The position numbers and the translations under genes are program-made. The notes below the pieces were generated by a model. The model saw only the letters and a program-made list of their open reading frames with translations, ran no database searches and was not told where the DNA came from. This document shows positions 56,690 through 64,000 of a stretch of 64,000 nt of DNA, piece after piece. Within the stretch, counting starts at the first letter, position 1, and each line of letters begins with the position of its first letter. The stretch covers positions 23,946 through 87,945 of the forward strand of contig CAIRAW010000077.1 in the NCBI GenBank assembly GCA_903876735.1. The letters run 5' to 3'. This DNA is from an uncultured beta proteobacterium (GTDB lineage Bacteria > Pseudomonadota > Gammaproteobacteria > Burkholderiales > Burkholderiaceae_C).

Positions 56690-58291
56690 TTAACTTGGTG
56701 GCTGAAGATAGGGGAAGAACTCGCGGTCCGCGATCAGCATGTGGCGTGCCACCACATCGTGTGCCAGGTACTCGAACAATTCGCCCAGCGACAGTGTGCC
56801 GGCGCGAAAGTGGTCGGCCAGGGTGGTGGCCTTTTCAATCAGTGCCCGGTGCTGAGCCGCATGAGCGGCCGAACCCGGGTAGCCGGCATCGCTGATGATG
56901 GCTTCCTCGTCCTGGAAATGTTGCGCCACATCGGCAATGAAGGCCTGCACCAGAGCGGCCACTTTGTCGGTTTCAAGCCCGCTGAGCATGGCGTTGAGCA
57001 GCGCGTTGACATCGCGGAACAGTTCGCGGTGTTGCGCGTCGATATGCGCGTTACCGCCCTCATACGCCGGACGCCAGACCAGTTGCACCAGTTTGGCGAT
57101 GATCTTCTCACCGGCCGTGACTGGCGGGAACGACTCCGGCGCCACCTGAACCTGATTGCGGCCATCGTGCTTGGCGCGGTACAGCGCGGCGTCTGCGGCG
57201 CGCAGCAAGGCCTCGGGGTTGTTGAAGCAGCCGTCGGTCAGGGCGGCGACGCCCAGACTGGCGGTGACCCGCCCTGCGGGCGAACGCACATGTTCCAGGC
57301 CCAGTGACTCGATCGATTTGCGCAGGGACTCGGCCACACGCTGAGCGGCGCCGGCGTCGGCGTCCGGCAGAATCAGGACAAATTCTTCGCCGCCGTAGCG
57401 GGCTGCCAGATCACCGGCGCGCTGGGCGGCGGATTGAATGGCCAGCGCCACGCTTTGCAGGCATTCGTCCCCAGCCTGATGGCCGTATTGGTCGTTGTAG
57501 TCCTTGAACTGATCAATGTCGATCATGATCAGCCCCAATGACAAGTCGGAGCGGTTGGCTCTGGCCCATTCGCTGGCCAGGACATTATTCAGGCGGCGCC
57601 GGTTGGCCAGGCCGGTCAAACCATCGCGCGTGGCCAGAATCTGGTTCAGCTCGTCGGCGCGCTCCTTGGACATCAGCACAAAGCCAATGGCCAGCAGCAG
57701 CAATGACGTCAGGGCGCCCAGGAAGGTCAGGGTCTGCATCAGACTGGGCTGGGTCAGTGACAGCATGGCCGCAGCGCCACCGCTGGCAGCGCCCGCTGCG
57801 CGCAGTGACAGCAGCGCGGTCATGACCGTGATGCCTGCCGCCAGGAAGTATTTGCCGCGGCCGGCCGTCTGGCGCCGTTTGTGCCACATGAAGCGCAGCG
57901 TCAGCAGGCATTGCAGCATGAAGACCAGGGAACCCAGGATGATGCGGGCGTTGATCTGATCGAGCAGGGTCAGAAAGTTCAGAAAAATGAAGGCGACCGG
58001 AAACCAGATCAGCTTGCGTGGAGCCCGGCTCTGGTAGAACGAATACAGGCCTTCCGTAAAGGCAGCCAGGGCGCAGGACAGCAAGGTGTTGGCCAGGACG
58101 ATGGAATAAAAGTCAGGGATCTGGCCGCGCAGGCTGAACAGGATGTAAGCCAGTGTGTGCAGGGCCAGACCGGCGGCCCAAAAGGGCATGCCGTCACGCT
58201 GGCTGCGGTCGGCGACGGCGCCAACCGACAGTGAAAGCACCGTTCCCACCAGAATAATGGCCAGAAACATGGTGGGGACGTGCGCTTGCAT
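56690..58291 (-). CDS. Membrane diguanylate cyclase with C-terminal hemerythrin domain
   Basis: 533 residues. About six or seven membrane helices (1-208), then GGDEF domain with active motif YGGEEF (299-304) and the inhibitory I-site RAGD at 291-294, then a bacteriohemerythrin domain (about 405-530). The diiron ligands fit in spacing: His421, His458, Glu462, His477, His481, His517, Asp522. Such a protein would make c-di-GMP in response to oxygen or redox state. It stands alone between ptxS and a thioesterase gene. Confidence 0.9.
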   Translation of the reverse strand: MQAHVPTMFLAIILVGTVLSLSVGAVADRSQRDGMPFWAAGLALHTLAYILFSLRGQIPDFYSIVLANTLLSCALAAFTEGLYSFYQSRAPRKLIWFPVAFIFLNFLTLLDQINARIILGSLVFMLQCLLTLRFMWHKRRQTAGRGKYFLAAGITVMTALLSLRAAGAASGGAAAMLSLTQPSLMQTLTFLGALTSLLLLAIGFVLMSKERADELNQILATRDGLTGLANRRRLNNVLASEWARANRSDLSLGLIMIDIDQFKDYNDQYGHQAGDECLQSVALAIQSAAQRAGDLAARYGGEEFVLILPDADAGAAQRVAESLRKSIESLGLEHVRSPAGRVTASLGVAALTDGCFNNPEALLRAADAALYRAKHDGRNQVQVAPESFPPVTAGEKIIAKLVQLVWRPAYEGGNAHIDAQHRELFRDVNALLNAMLSGLETDKVAALVQAFIADVAQHFQDEEAIISDAGYPGSAAHAAQHRALIEKATTLADHFRAGTLSLGELFEYLAHDVVARHMLIADREFFPYLQPPS

Positions 58292-58377
58292 CGGTTCATT
58301 TTGGCACAGACTGCCCTCGGCCGTCGTCTGTCAGCGTGCGGCTAAGATGCCTGCATTCCAACATCCGATTGACGCCC

Positions 58378-58809
58378 ATGGTCTGGGATTACCCGAATCC
58401 GTTCACCCGTCCCGCCATCCCGCTGGCGGTCGACATTGATGGTCTGCAGCACACCAATAACGCCGTCTATGTGCAGTGGTGCGAGCGCATCGGCTGGGCG
58501 CATTCCGAGGCGCTGGGCCTGAGCCTGCTTGACTACCAGCGCCTGGATCGGGCCATGGCGATCCGCCGTGCCGACTATGACTACCTGCTGCCTACCGTGC
58601 TGGACGAGGAACTCACGCTGGCGACCTGGCTGAGTGCCAGCGACGGCAAACTGACGATGGAGCGGCGTTTCCAATTGGTTCGCAATCAGGACCAGGTGAC
58701 CGTGTTGCGCGGTCGCTGGGACCTGGTGTGTATTGAACTCAGCAGCGGACGTGCCCGGCGCATGCCGCTGGAATTCTGCACGGTTTATCTGCCAGCGCTG
58801 CTGCCTTGA
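58378..58809 (+). CDS. 4-hydroxybenzoyl-CoA thioesterase-like hotdog protein
   Basis: 143 residues from ATG 58378. Hotdog-fold acyl-CoA thioesterase: VDIDGLQHTNNAVYVQWCE carries the Asp..His-x-Asn-Asn pattern of the YbgC/4HBT group, with MAIRRADYDYLLPTVLDEEL following. Substrate not evident. Divergent from the hemerythrin-cyclase gene and convergent on the acylase gene, so transcribed alone. Confidence 0.82.
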   Translation: MVWDYPNPFTRPAIPLAVDIDGLQHTNNAVYVQWCERIGWAHSEALGLSLLDYQRLDRAMAIRRADYDYLLPTVLDEELTLATWLSASDGKLTMERRFQLVRNQDQVTVLRGRWDLVCIELSSGRARRMPLEFCTVYLPALLP

Positions 58810-58812
58810 GTC

Positions 58813-61248
58813 TTAAGGCGACAGCACGAGCTTGTGTTTGGCGTTGGCCTCGGCCTTGGCTGGGTTGAACCACCAGGCGCGGCGCTCGCCCTTGGCCCAG
58901 AGTTTGGCCTGGTCGCTCTGGTGCGGCTGGAAGTGGCGCTCGTTGACGCCGCCCACCAGCACGGCCTCGATCTTGTCGGGGTCACCAAAGTCGGCGACCA
59001 GTTGCATCGACGCCGAGAACGTCATGTCGTAGGGTTTCTGGAAATCGTAGCCACCGCGGTTGAGCGTTTCACCACTGCCGGCGCGCTGCACCGTGAAGCC
59101 GCCCAGCAGTTCCTGTCCCGGCCCGTTGCGCCGCAGTGGGCTGACAAAGCGCTGCGTGTGCGCCTTGCCCCAGGCCCATTGCGCCGGGTCCTTGCCCTGC
59201 ATCGCCTCGATCTGTGTGCGTGCCCGTGGCGCGGCGGCGCGGATCACATCGGCCAGCGTTTCGCGCTTTTGCGCCGTGCGTGTGTCGTCGAACCAAACCG
59301 AGTCGGGTGTGGCCACCAGCGCGTCAAAGCGCTGCTGCCAGAAGTACCAGGTGGACGTCAGGTCACTCAGTGTGTCTTCATCGAGTTTGTCGGCAAAAGT
59401 GCCACGCACGGTCTCGCGGTACAGCGTCTGGTAGAGCAGCGGTGCGGCCTGCTCGGCGCGGTCAACGCCGTCCCATTTTTCCAGAATGTCGGCCAGATCG
59501 CGCTGCGCCGGATCGGCTTTCAGTGCCGCCACCATGGGCCCGCGCAGCATGTCGCTTTGCAGATTGCGGTTGTCGTGCATCAGTTTCCAGTGGTCATCGA
59601 CACTCATCTTCTGCGCACTGCCCAGCACCTGGCCGATGCGGCGATAGCGGTAGTTGGGCGAAACGTAATTGGTGTAGTACCAGGGATAGCCCTCGGCGCG
59701 GGTGTCATTGTTGGCGGTGCCGACCCAGGCGCGCGCCGGGTTCTGCATGCCGGGCATGCGGTCTTTCGGGATGAAGCCGGTCCAGTCGTCACTGCCATCC
59801 CTGGCTGGCAGGCGCGGGTAACCGCCATCGGCACCGGCGCGAATCGGCACCGCACCACTGGCGCGGTGCGCGATCGTGCCCTGGTCATCGGCAAAGACGA
59901 AGTTGAACATCATCAGGTCAATCTTCTGCACCTCGCGGTCAAAGGCGGCGGCGTCGGGTGCTGTCAGCAGGCCTTCGGTTCCGATGACTGGAGCGAGCAC
60001 TTCAGCGTCGGTGGAACGCAACACCAGCAGTTTGTCACCCTTGGGCCCGAGGCCGGGGTGGTCGCTGATGACGGGGCCGCGCTTGGTGTAGCGGATCTTG
60101 AGTGCCTGTTCACGCATGCCGCCGGATGCGGCCTTGTCCTTGATGCGGATGCTCTCGTTGAGCACGGTGAAGGGCAGGCTCTTGCCGCCGTCAAGGTAGT
60201 GTGTGGGATCAGCCGGGTCCAGCGTTTCGACATACAGATCCTGCACGTCGCCGTAGGCGTTGGTGACACCGAAGGCCACATGCTTGCTGCGCCCGATCAG
60301 GATGCCGGGCATGCCGGGCAGGGCCGCGCCAATGGCCTGGATGTCGGGTGTGAACAGCCCGACCGGATGCCAGGTGCCGGGCAGCATGCGGATGTCCAGA
60401 TGCGGGTCGTTCGAGACCATGGCTTTGCCCGAAGCCGAGCGCGAAGGTCCAACCGCCCAGTTGTTGGAGCCCAGTCCCTGGTGGTTCAGGGTTTCTGGCG
60501 CCACGTTCAGGTCCGACCACTGGAGGTCGAGTTGTGCCCACTCGTTGCGCGCGGTGGTCATCGGCAGCTTGGCCGTGGCCATGGTCTTGGGCGCGCTTGA
60601 CCAGTCCGGATTGACGGTGAGGGGAAAGATCTCGCGGGCACGCTCCAGCCCGAGCTTGTCAAGCAGCTTTTGCGCGACGACTTCGGCCTTGAAATTGGTC
60701 GAGTGCGTGTAGTGGATGTAGTGGACCAGGGTGACCAGATCGGCAACGTTCCAGGGCTGGGGTTTGAGTCCGGCCAGTTTGAGTTCGATCGGGTGATCGG
60801 CTGGGTGGTTTGCGATGTAGGCGTTGATGCCATCGGCGTAATACTGCAGGTAGGCGCGGGCTTGCGCGTTCAGTTTGCCGGCATGGCGCTCGCCATTTCG
60901 GCTGATGCCCAGCACGCGCATGCGGATGTCCGAGGGCAGGGCATCGGCGCCAAAGGTGGCGGCGAGCTCGCCGCGCCAGGTGGCGCGGAACAGTTCCGAT
61001 TGCAGCAGACGGTTTTGTGCCGTGACAAAGCCCTGGGCGCGGATCAGGTCGGGGGTGTTGCCGGCAAAGATGTAGGGGATGCCGAGTTCGTCACGCAGCA
61101 CCGTCACCGGTGCGCTCAGGCCGGCAAGTTTCATGTTGCCATCCTCCTGCGGCTGCCCCGCGGCGCGCAGGTACAGGTAGCCGCCACCCAGGATGAAAAG
61201 GACCAGGACCGGCAGCCCAAGGGCAAACCATTTCAGTATCTTGCGCAT
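58813..61248 (-). CDS. Penicillin acylase family protein
   Basis: 811-residue N-terminal-nucleophile amidohydrolase precursor. N-terminal membrane anchor or signal segment (KWFALGLPVLVLFILGGGYL), alpha chain (VTVLRDELGIPYIFAGNTPDLIRAQGFVTAQNRLLQ in part), then the spacer and the beta-chain nucleophile Ser in GLGSNNWAVGPSRSASGKAM, followed by NDPHLDIRMLPGTWH. Self-cleavage before that Ser is expected. Relatives hydrolyse penicillin side chains or acyl-homoserine lactones; which applies here cannot be seen. Confidence 0.9.
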   Translation of the reverse strand: MRKILKWFALGLPVLVLFILGGGYLYLRAAGQPQEDGNMKLAGLSAPVTVLRDELGIPYIFAGNTPDLIRAQGFVTAQNRLLQSELFRATWRGELAATFGADALPSDIRMRVLGISRNGERHAGKLNAQARAYLQYYADGINAYIANHPADHPIELKLAGLKPQPWNVADLVTLVHYIHYTHSTNFKAEVVAQKLLDKLGLERAREIFPLTVNPDWSSAPKTMATAKLPMTTARNEWAQLDLQWSDLNVAPETLNHQGLGSNNWAVGPSRSASGKAMVSNDPHLDIRMLPGTWHPVGLFTPDIQAIGAALPGMPGILIGRSKHVAFGVTNAYGDVQDLYVETLDPADPTHYLDGGKSLPFTVLNESIRIKDKAASGGMREQALKIRYTKRGPVISDHPGLGPKGDKLLVLRSTDAEVLAPVIGTEGLLTAPDAAAFDREVQKIDLMMFNFVFADDQGTIAHRASGAVPIRAGADGGYPRLPARDGSDDWTGFIPKDRMPGMQNPARAWVGTANNDTRAEGYPWYYTNYVSPNYRYRRIGQVLGSAQKMSVDDHWKLMHDNRNLQSDMLRGPMVAALKADPAQRDLADILEKWDGVDRAEQAAPLLYQTLYRETVRGTFADKLDEDTLSDLTSTWYFWQQRFDALVATPDSVWFDDTRTAQKRETLADVIRAAAPRARTQIEAMQGKDPAQWAWGKAHTQRFVSPLRRNGPGQELLGGFTVQRAGSGETLNRGGYDFQKPYDMTFSASMQLVADFGDPDKIEAVLVGGVNERHFQPHQSDQAKLWAKGERRAWWFNPAKAEANAKHKLVLSP

Positions 61249-61302
61249 GGTGCATCTCCTTTTCGCATTTATCGAATTTCTTATCCTAACGCGGCACGGC
61301 CC

Positions 61303-62652
61303 CTAGACTTGTGGCAGCAGGAAGCGACGCTCCCAGGCGCTGATTTCATTCAGGTAGCTCTCGTACTCCAGGGATTTTACGGAACAGTAGCCGGTCACAA
61401 AGGCATCGCCCAGCAGACGCCGCGCCCCGGCGCTGCGCTGCAGGGTGTCCAGCGCAGTCAGGTAGCTGCGTGGCAAGGCGTGCCCGAGCTCGTAGGCGTT
61501 GTCAACCGGTGACAGCGGCGCATCGGGCATGCGTGTTTCGTCCATCCCGGCCAGACCAGCGGCGAGCGAGGCGGCAATGGCGAGGTAGGGGTTGGCGTCG
61601 GCCCCGGCGATGCGATTCTCTACTCGTCGCGCCGTCGCTGCGCTGTGCGGAATGCGCAAGCCCGTGGTGCGGTTGTCATAAGCCCAGTTCAGGTTGATTG
61701 GCGCCTGGCTGAGTTTGACGAAGCGTCGGTACGAGTTGATGAAGGGCGCAAAGATCAGCATCAGGTCGGTGCCGTAGATCTGCAGCCCCGCGATGAAGTG
61801 GTGAAAGCGCGCGCTCTCAGTGCCGTCTGCGTTGCTGAAGATGTTGCGTCCGCTGGCATCGACCACGCTCTGGTGCAGGTGCATGGAACTGCCGGCCGCA
61901 CCGGCGATCGGCTTGGCCATGAAGACGGCATTGAGGCCATGCTGGATCGCAATTTCCTTGGCTGCGTACTTGAACAGAAAAGCCTGATCCGCTGCTGCCA
62001 GCGCGTCGCCGTGTTGCAGGTTGATCTCGTATTGGGTCGGACCGACCTCGTGGATCCAGGTGTCGGCGCGCACGCCCAGGGTCTCGAGCGCGCTGCGAAA
62101 TGCGTCCCAGAATGGCGCCAGTTCATTGAGCATGTTCAGGCTGAAGGCCGATTGGCCGACCTCCGCGCGGCCGTTGCGCGCAGCGGGGGGCTGCAAGGCC
62201 TGGTTCGGATCGGCGTTCGGGGCGGTCAGGTAGAACTCGATCTCGGGCGCTACCACCGGCGAGAGGCCCTGCGCCTGGTAGCGTGCCAGCACGGTTTTGA
62301 GAAGCGAGCGGCCGGCAAAAACGCAGGGTGTTCCGTCGAGTTCGATGCAGTCATGGATCGCCACGGCCCGCGGCACGCTGGACCAGGGGGAGCGCTTGAG
62401 CGTGCTGTAGTCCGGCGCCAGGCGCAGGTCCGGGTCGGACTGCGGGAAGATCGGGTCGTCCGAGTAATCTCCCGTGACCGCTTGCATCGGGATCGCCTGC
62501 GCGATGCGCAACTCGGCGCCGGCTGCGAAGGCGGAGGCCGGCATCAGCTTGCCGCGCGGGTAGCCTGAGACGTCGGCAAAAATGCATTCGACATCGCGGA
62601 TGCCGTGTTGCTCGAAAAAGCGGTTCAGTTCACCGGTGTTGGCCTGGGTCAT
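61303..62652 (-). CDS. Glutamine synthetase family, gamma-glutamylpolyamine synthetase-like
   Basis: 449 residues, type of PuuA/GlnA3-like enzymes that join glutamate to amines rather than to ammonia. Visible: ECIFADVSGYPRGKLMP, APEIEFYL (metal-binding Glu), YEINLQHGDAL, MAKPIAGAAGSSMHLHQSV (ATP and metal) and NRTTGLRIP with RRVENRIAGADANPYLAIAA (in part). The usual adenylylation loop tyrosine of GlnA was not identified. No other polyamine gene is adjacent, so the substrate amine is uncertain. Confidence 0.87.
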   Translation of the reverse strand: MTQANTGELNRFFEQHGIRDVECIFADVSGYPRGKLMPASAFAAGAELRIAQAIPMQAVTGDYSDDPIFPQSDPDLRLAPDYSTLKRSPWSSVPRAVAIHDCIELDGTPCVFAGRSLLKTVLARYQAQGLSPVVAPEIEFYLTAPNADPNQALQPPAARNGRAEVGQSAFSLNMLNELAPFWDAFRSALETLGVRADTWIHEVGPTQYEINLQHGDALAAADQAFLFKYAAKEIAIQHGLNAVFMAKPIAGAAGSSMHLHQSVVDASGRNIFSNADGTESARFHHFIAGLQIYGTDLMLIFAPFINSYRRFVKLSQAPINLNWAYDNRTTGLRIPHSAATARRVENRIAGADANPYLAIAASLAAGLAGMDETRMPDAPLSPVDNAYELGHALPRSYLTALDTLQRSAGARRLLGDAFVTGYCSVKSLEYESYLNEISAWERRFLLPQV

Positions 62653-62759
62653 GGGTGGCTCGCGTTGGGTTCAATCAGCCATTGTGCCTCGCCGCGTGGA
62701 TCAAATTGTGCACAATGGTGTGTCGGCGCTTGACGGGCCGAAAACCAAGGATGATTGTC

Positions 62760-63800
62760 ATGCTGAAAGTCAAGCCGGTGGCGCCGGAGCGCCTCCCCGA
62801 GTTATTGCGCCGCATGCCCAAGGCGGAATTGCACATGCACATCGAAGGTTCGCTTGAGCCCGAACTGATGTTTGCGCTGGCGCGACGCAACGGGTTGACG
62901 CTGCCGTATGCGGATGTTGAGGCGCTGCGCAGCGCCTATGTGTTCGACGATTTGCAGAGCTTTCTTGACATCTACCATGCCGGCACGCGGGTGCTGCGCA
63001 CTGAGCAGGATTTCTACGACATGGCGCACGCTTATCTGGTGCGCGCCGCTGCCGACAAGGTGCTGCATGCCGAGATCTTCTTCGATACCCAGACCCACAC
63101 CAGCCACGGCGTCGCCGCTGATGTGGCGGTGCGGGGCTTGCACCGGGCCTGCGTCGATGCCCGTGCCGAATTCGGTATCAGCACGGGTCTGATCCTGTGC
63201 TTTTTGCGCCATCTGAGCGAGCGCGAAGCGCTGGAGTGTCTGGAGCAGGTCCTGCCGCAGCGCGAACTGCTGCTCGGTGTCGGGCTGGCGTCAAGCGAGG
63301 TCGGTCATCCGCCGGAAAAATTTGCACGCGTTTTTGCACGTGCGCGCGCCCTGGGTTTGCGGCTGGTGGCGCACGCTGGTGAGGAAGGTCCGCCGGCCTA
63401 CATCTGGAGCGCGCTTGATGTGCTCAAGGTTGAGCGTATCGACCACGGCGTGCAGGCGGTGCAGGATGCAGCACTGATGGCGCGCCTGGCGCATGACCGT
63501 ATTCCACTGACCGTGTGTCCGCTGTCCAACCTGAAGCTGCGGGTCTTTCCGACGCTCAATGCCCATAACCTGTGGCGTCTGATGGATGCCGGTATTGTGG
63601 CCACGATCAATTCGGACGATCCGGCCTATTTTGGCGGCTACATCAACCAGAACTTCATCCAGACCTTTGCCGCGCTGGGCCTGAACGCACAGCACGCCTG
63701 GCAACTGGCCAGCAACAGTTTCGAGGCCAGTTTCATCGACCCGGCGCCAAAGCGCCAGTACGCAGAGCAGTTGCAGGCATTCTTCGAGACCTTTGTTTGA
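62760..63800 (+). CDS. Adenine deaminase, adenosine-deaminase-like family
   Basis: 346 residues from ATG 62760 (AAGGA eight bases upstream). Amidohydrolase fold: metal ligands in KAELHMHIEGSLEPEL and LVAHAGEEGPP, plus ERIDHGVQA, and NSDDPAYFGGYINQNF. The long DDPAYFGGY segment and FFDTQTHTSHGV are features of the adenine deaminases (Pseudomonas PA0148 and yeast Aah1 type) within the adenosine deaminase family, so hypoxanthine from adenine is the likely reaction. A terminator and then a BMP-family binding-protein gene follow, suggesting purine salvage. Confidence 0.88.
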   Translation: MLKVKPVAPERLPELLRRMPKAELHMHIEGSLEPELMFALARRNGLTLPYADVEALRSAYVFDDLQSFLDIYHAGTRVLRTEQDFYDMAHAYLVRAAADKVLHAEIFFDTQTHTSHGVAADVAVRGLHRACVDARAEFGISTGLILCFLRHLSEREALECLEQVLPQRELLLGVGLASSEVGHPPEKFARVFARARALGLRLVAHAGEEGPPAYIWSALDVLKVERIDHGVQAVQDAALMARLAHDRIPLTVCPLSNLKLRVFPTLNAHNLWRLMDAGIVATINSDDPAYFGGYINQNFIQTFAALGLNAQHAWQLASNSFEASFIDPAPKRQYAEQLQAFFETFV

Positions 63801-63817
63801 GCGGTTAAAATTGGCGC

Positions 63818-63852
63818 CAAGGTCCGCTGCTCCGGCGGGCCTTGCTTTTTTT
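63818..63852 (+). terminator. Intrinsic terminator after the deaminase gene
   Basis: CAAGGTCCGC (63818-63827) pairs with GCGGGCCTTG (63835-63844) except for one G-T pair, with a seven-base loop and a run of T at 63846-63852. Confidence 0.75.
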
Positions 63853-63878
63853 GTTTCGGAGCCATGTAGAGGACTACC

Positions 63879-64000
63879 ATGTATAAAAACCTCGTGGCCG
63901 CGCTTGCGGTCGCCTGTTGCATTTCCCCCGTTTTTTCACAGACCGCTGCCGCGCCAGCCCGTGTCGAAAACCCTTTGAAAATCGGTTTTGTCTACGTTGC
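63879..64000 (+). CDS. BMP-family substrate-binding protein, 5' part only
   Basis: The gene runs off the window after 40 codons. ATG 63879 follows AGAGGACTACC. The visible part is a Sec signal peptide (MYKNLVAALAVACCISPVFS) followed by ENPLKIGFVYV, the usual beginning of basic-membrane-protein (PnrA/Med-like) ABC binding proteins that take up nucleosides or purines. Next to an adenine deaminase this fits purine uptake. With only 40 residues the family call is moderate. Confidence 0.65.
   Translation, partial: MYKNLVAALAVACCISPVFSQTAAAPARVENPLKIGFVYV

Noticed and set aside
58834..60600. 588-codon plus-strand frame opposite the penicillin acylase gene
   Set aside because: Shadow of the acylase; composition is biased to Val, Gly, Arg and His without any domain pattern.

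Overview
The window is high-GC, densely packed chromosomal DNA of a betaproteobacterium. The protein sequences, the pyk-fba-purC-purE-purK-tsaC housekeeping block and the local repeats point to Burkholderiales, most likely Comamonadaceae (a Rhodoferax/Polaromonas-like lineage). This is my inference from gene content; no rRNA or tRNA gene is visible to anchor taxonomy. No prophage, insertion sequence, CRISPR array or integron was seen.

Layout. 1-9.4 kb: translation start (def, fmt), branched-chain amino-acid exporter azlCD, glycolysis (pgk, pyk, fba) and a LytS/LytTR two-component pair. 9.4-14.6 kb: purine biosynthesis purC, purE, purK and tsaC, split by a ParDE-type toxin-antitoxin pair and the thioredoxin-TPR chaperone cnoX. 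14.6-18.9 kb: cyclic-di-GMP and regulatory genes (PAS-GGDEF-EAL, PilZ, atypical LuxR regulator) and a Lys/Ala-rich exported protein. 18.9-24.8 kb: a complete tripartite RND efflux pump. 24.8-28.5 kb: a TPP riboswitch ahead of a TonB receptor, a PnuC/PnuT transporter and a NadR-like kinase, read as a thiamine uptake operon. 28.5-31.3 kb: a PlpD-like type Vd patatin autotransporter with an alpha/beta hydrolase. 31.5-35.8 kb: ExaC-type aldehyde dehydrogenase and DUF779 protein, divergent from a sigma54 activator gene (acoR-like) that carries one in-frame TAA. 36-41 kb: a LysR-DoxX-DODA dioxygenase-esterase cluster resembling the Bacillus mhq quinone-detoxification set, plus a racemase and an envelope protein. 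41.6-49.7 kb: iaaA-gsiABCD-like peptide importer with DmpA and DppA peptidases. 49.7-56.7 kb: a 2-ketogluconate (kgu) operon under a PtxS-like LacI repressor. 56.7-64 kb: a hemerythrin-diguanylate cyclase, thioesterase, penicillin-acylase-family enzyme, glutamine-synthetase-family enzyme, adenine deaminase and the start of a BMP-family binding protein.

Most notable: (1) the kgu operon has PtxS operators matching the Pseudomonas palindrome, but the expected MFS transporter KguT is replaced by a four-gene polar-amino-acid-type ABC transporter; (2) fmt carries an in-frame insertion of about 38 codons derived from a dispersed palindromic repeat, with a second copy directly after pyk; (3) the TPP-riboswitch operon ends with a NadR-like kinase, a candidate thiamine-salvage kinase; (4) a single nonsense codon interrupts the acoR-like activator. 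Start codons were chosen by ribosome-binding site and family N-terminus where the longest open frame looked over-extended.
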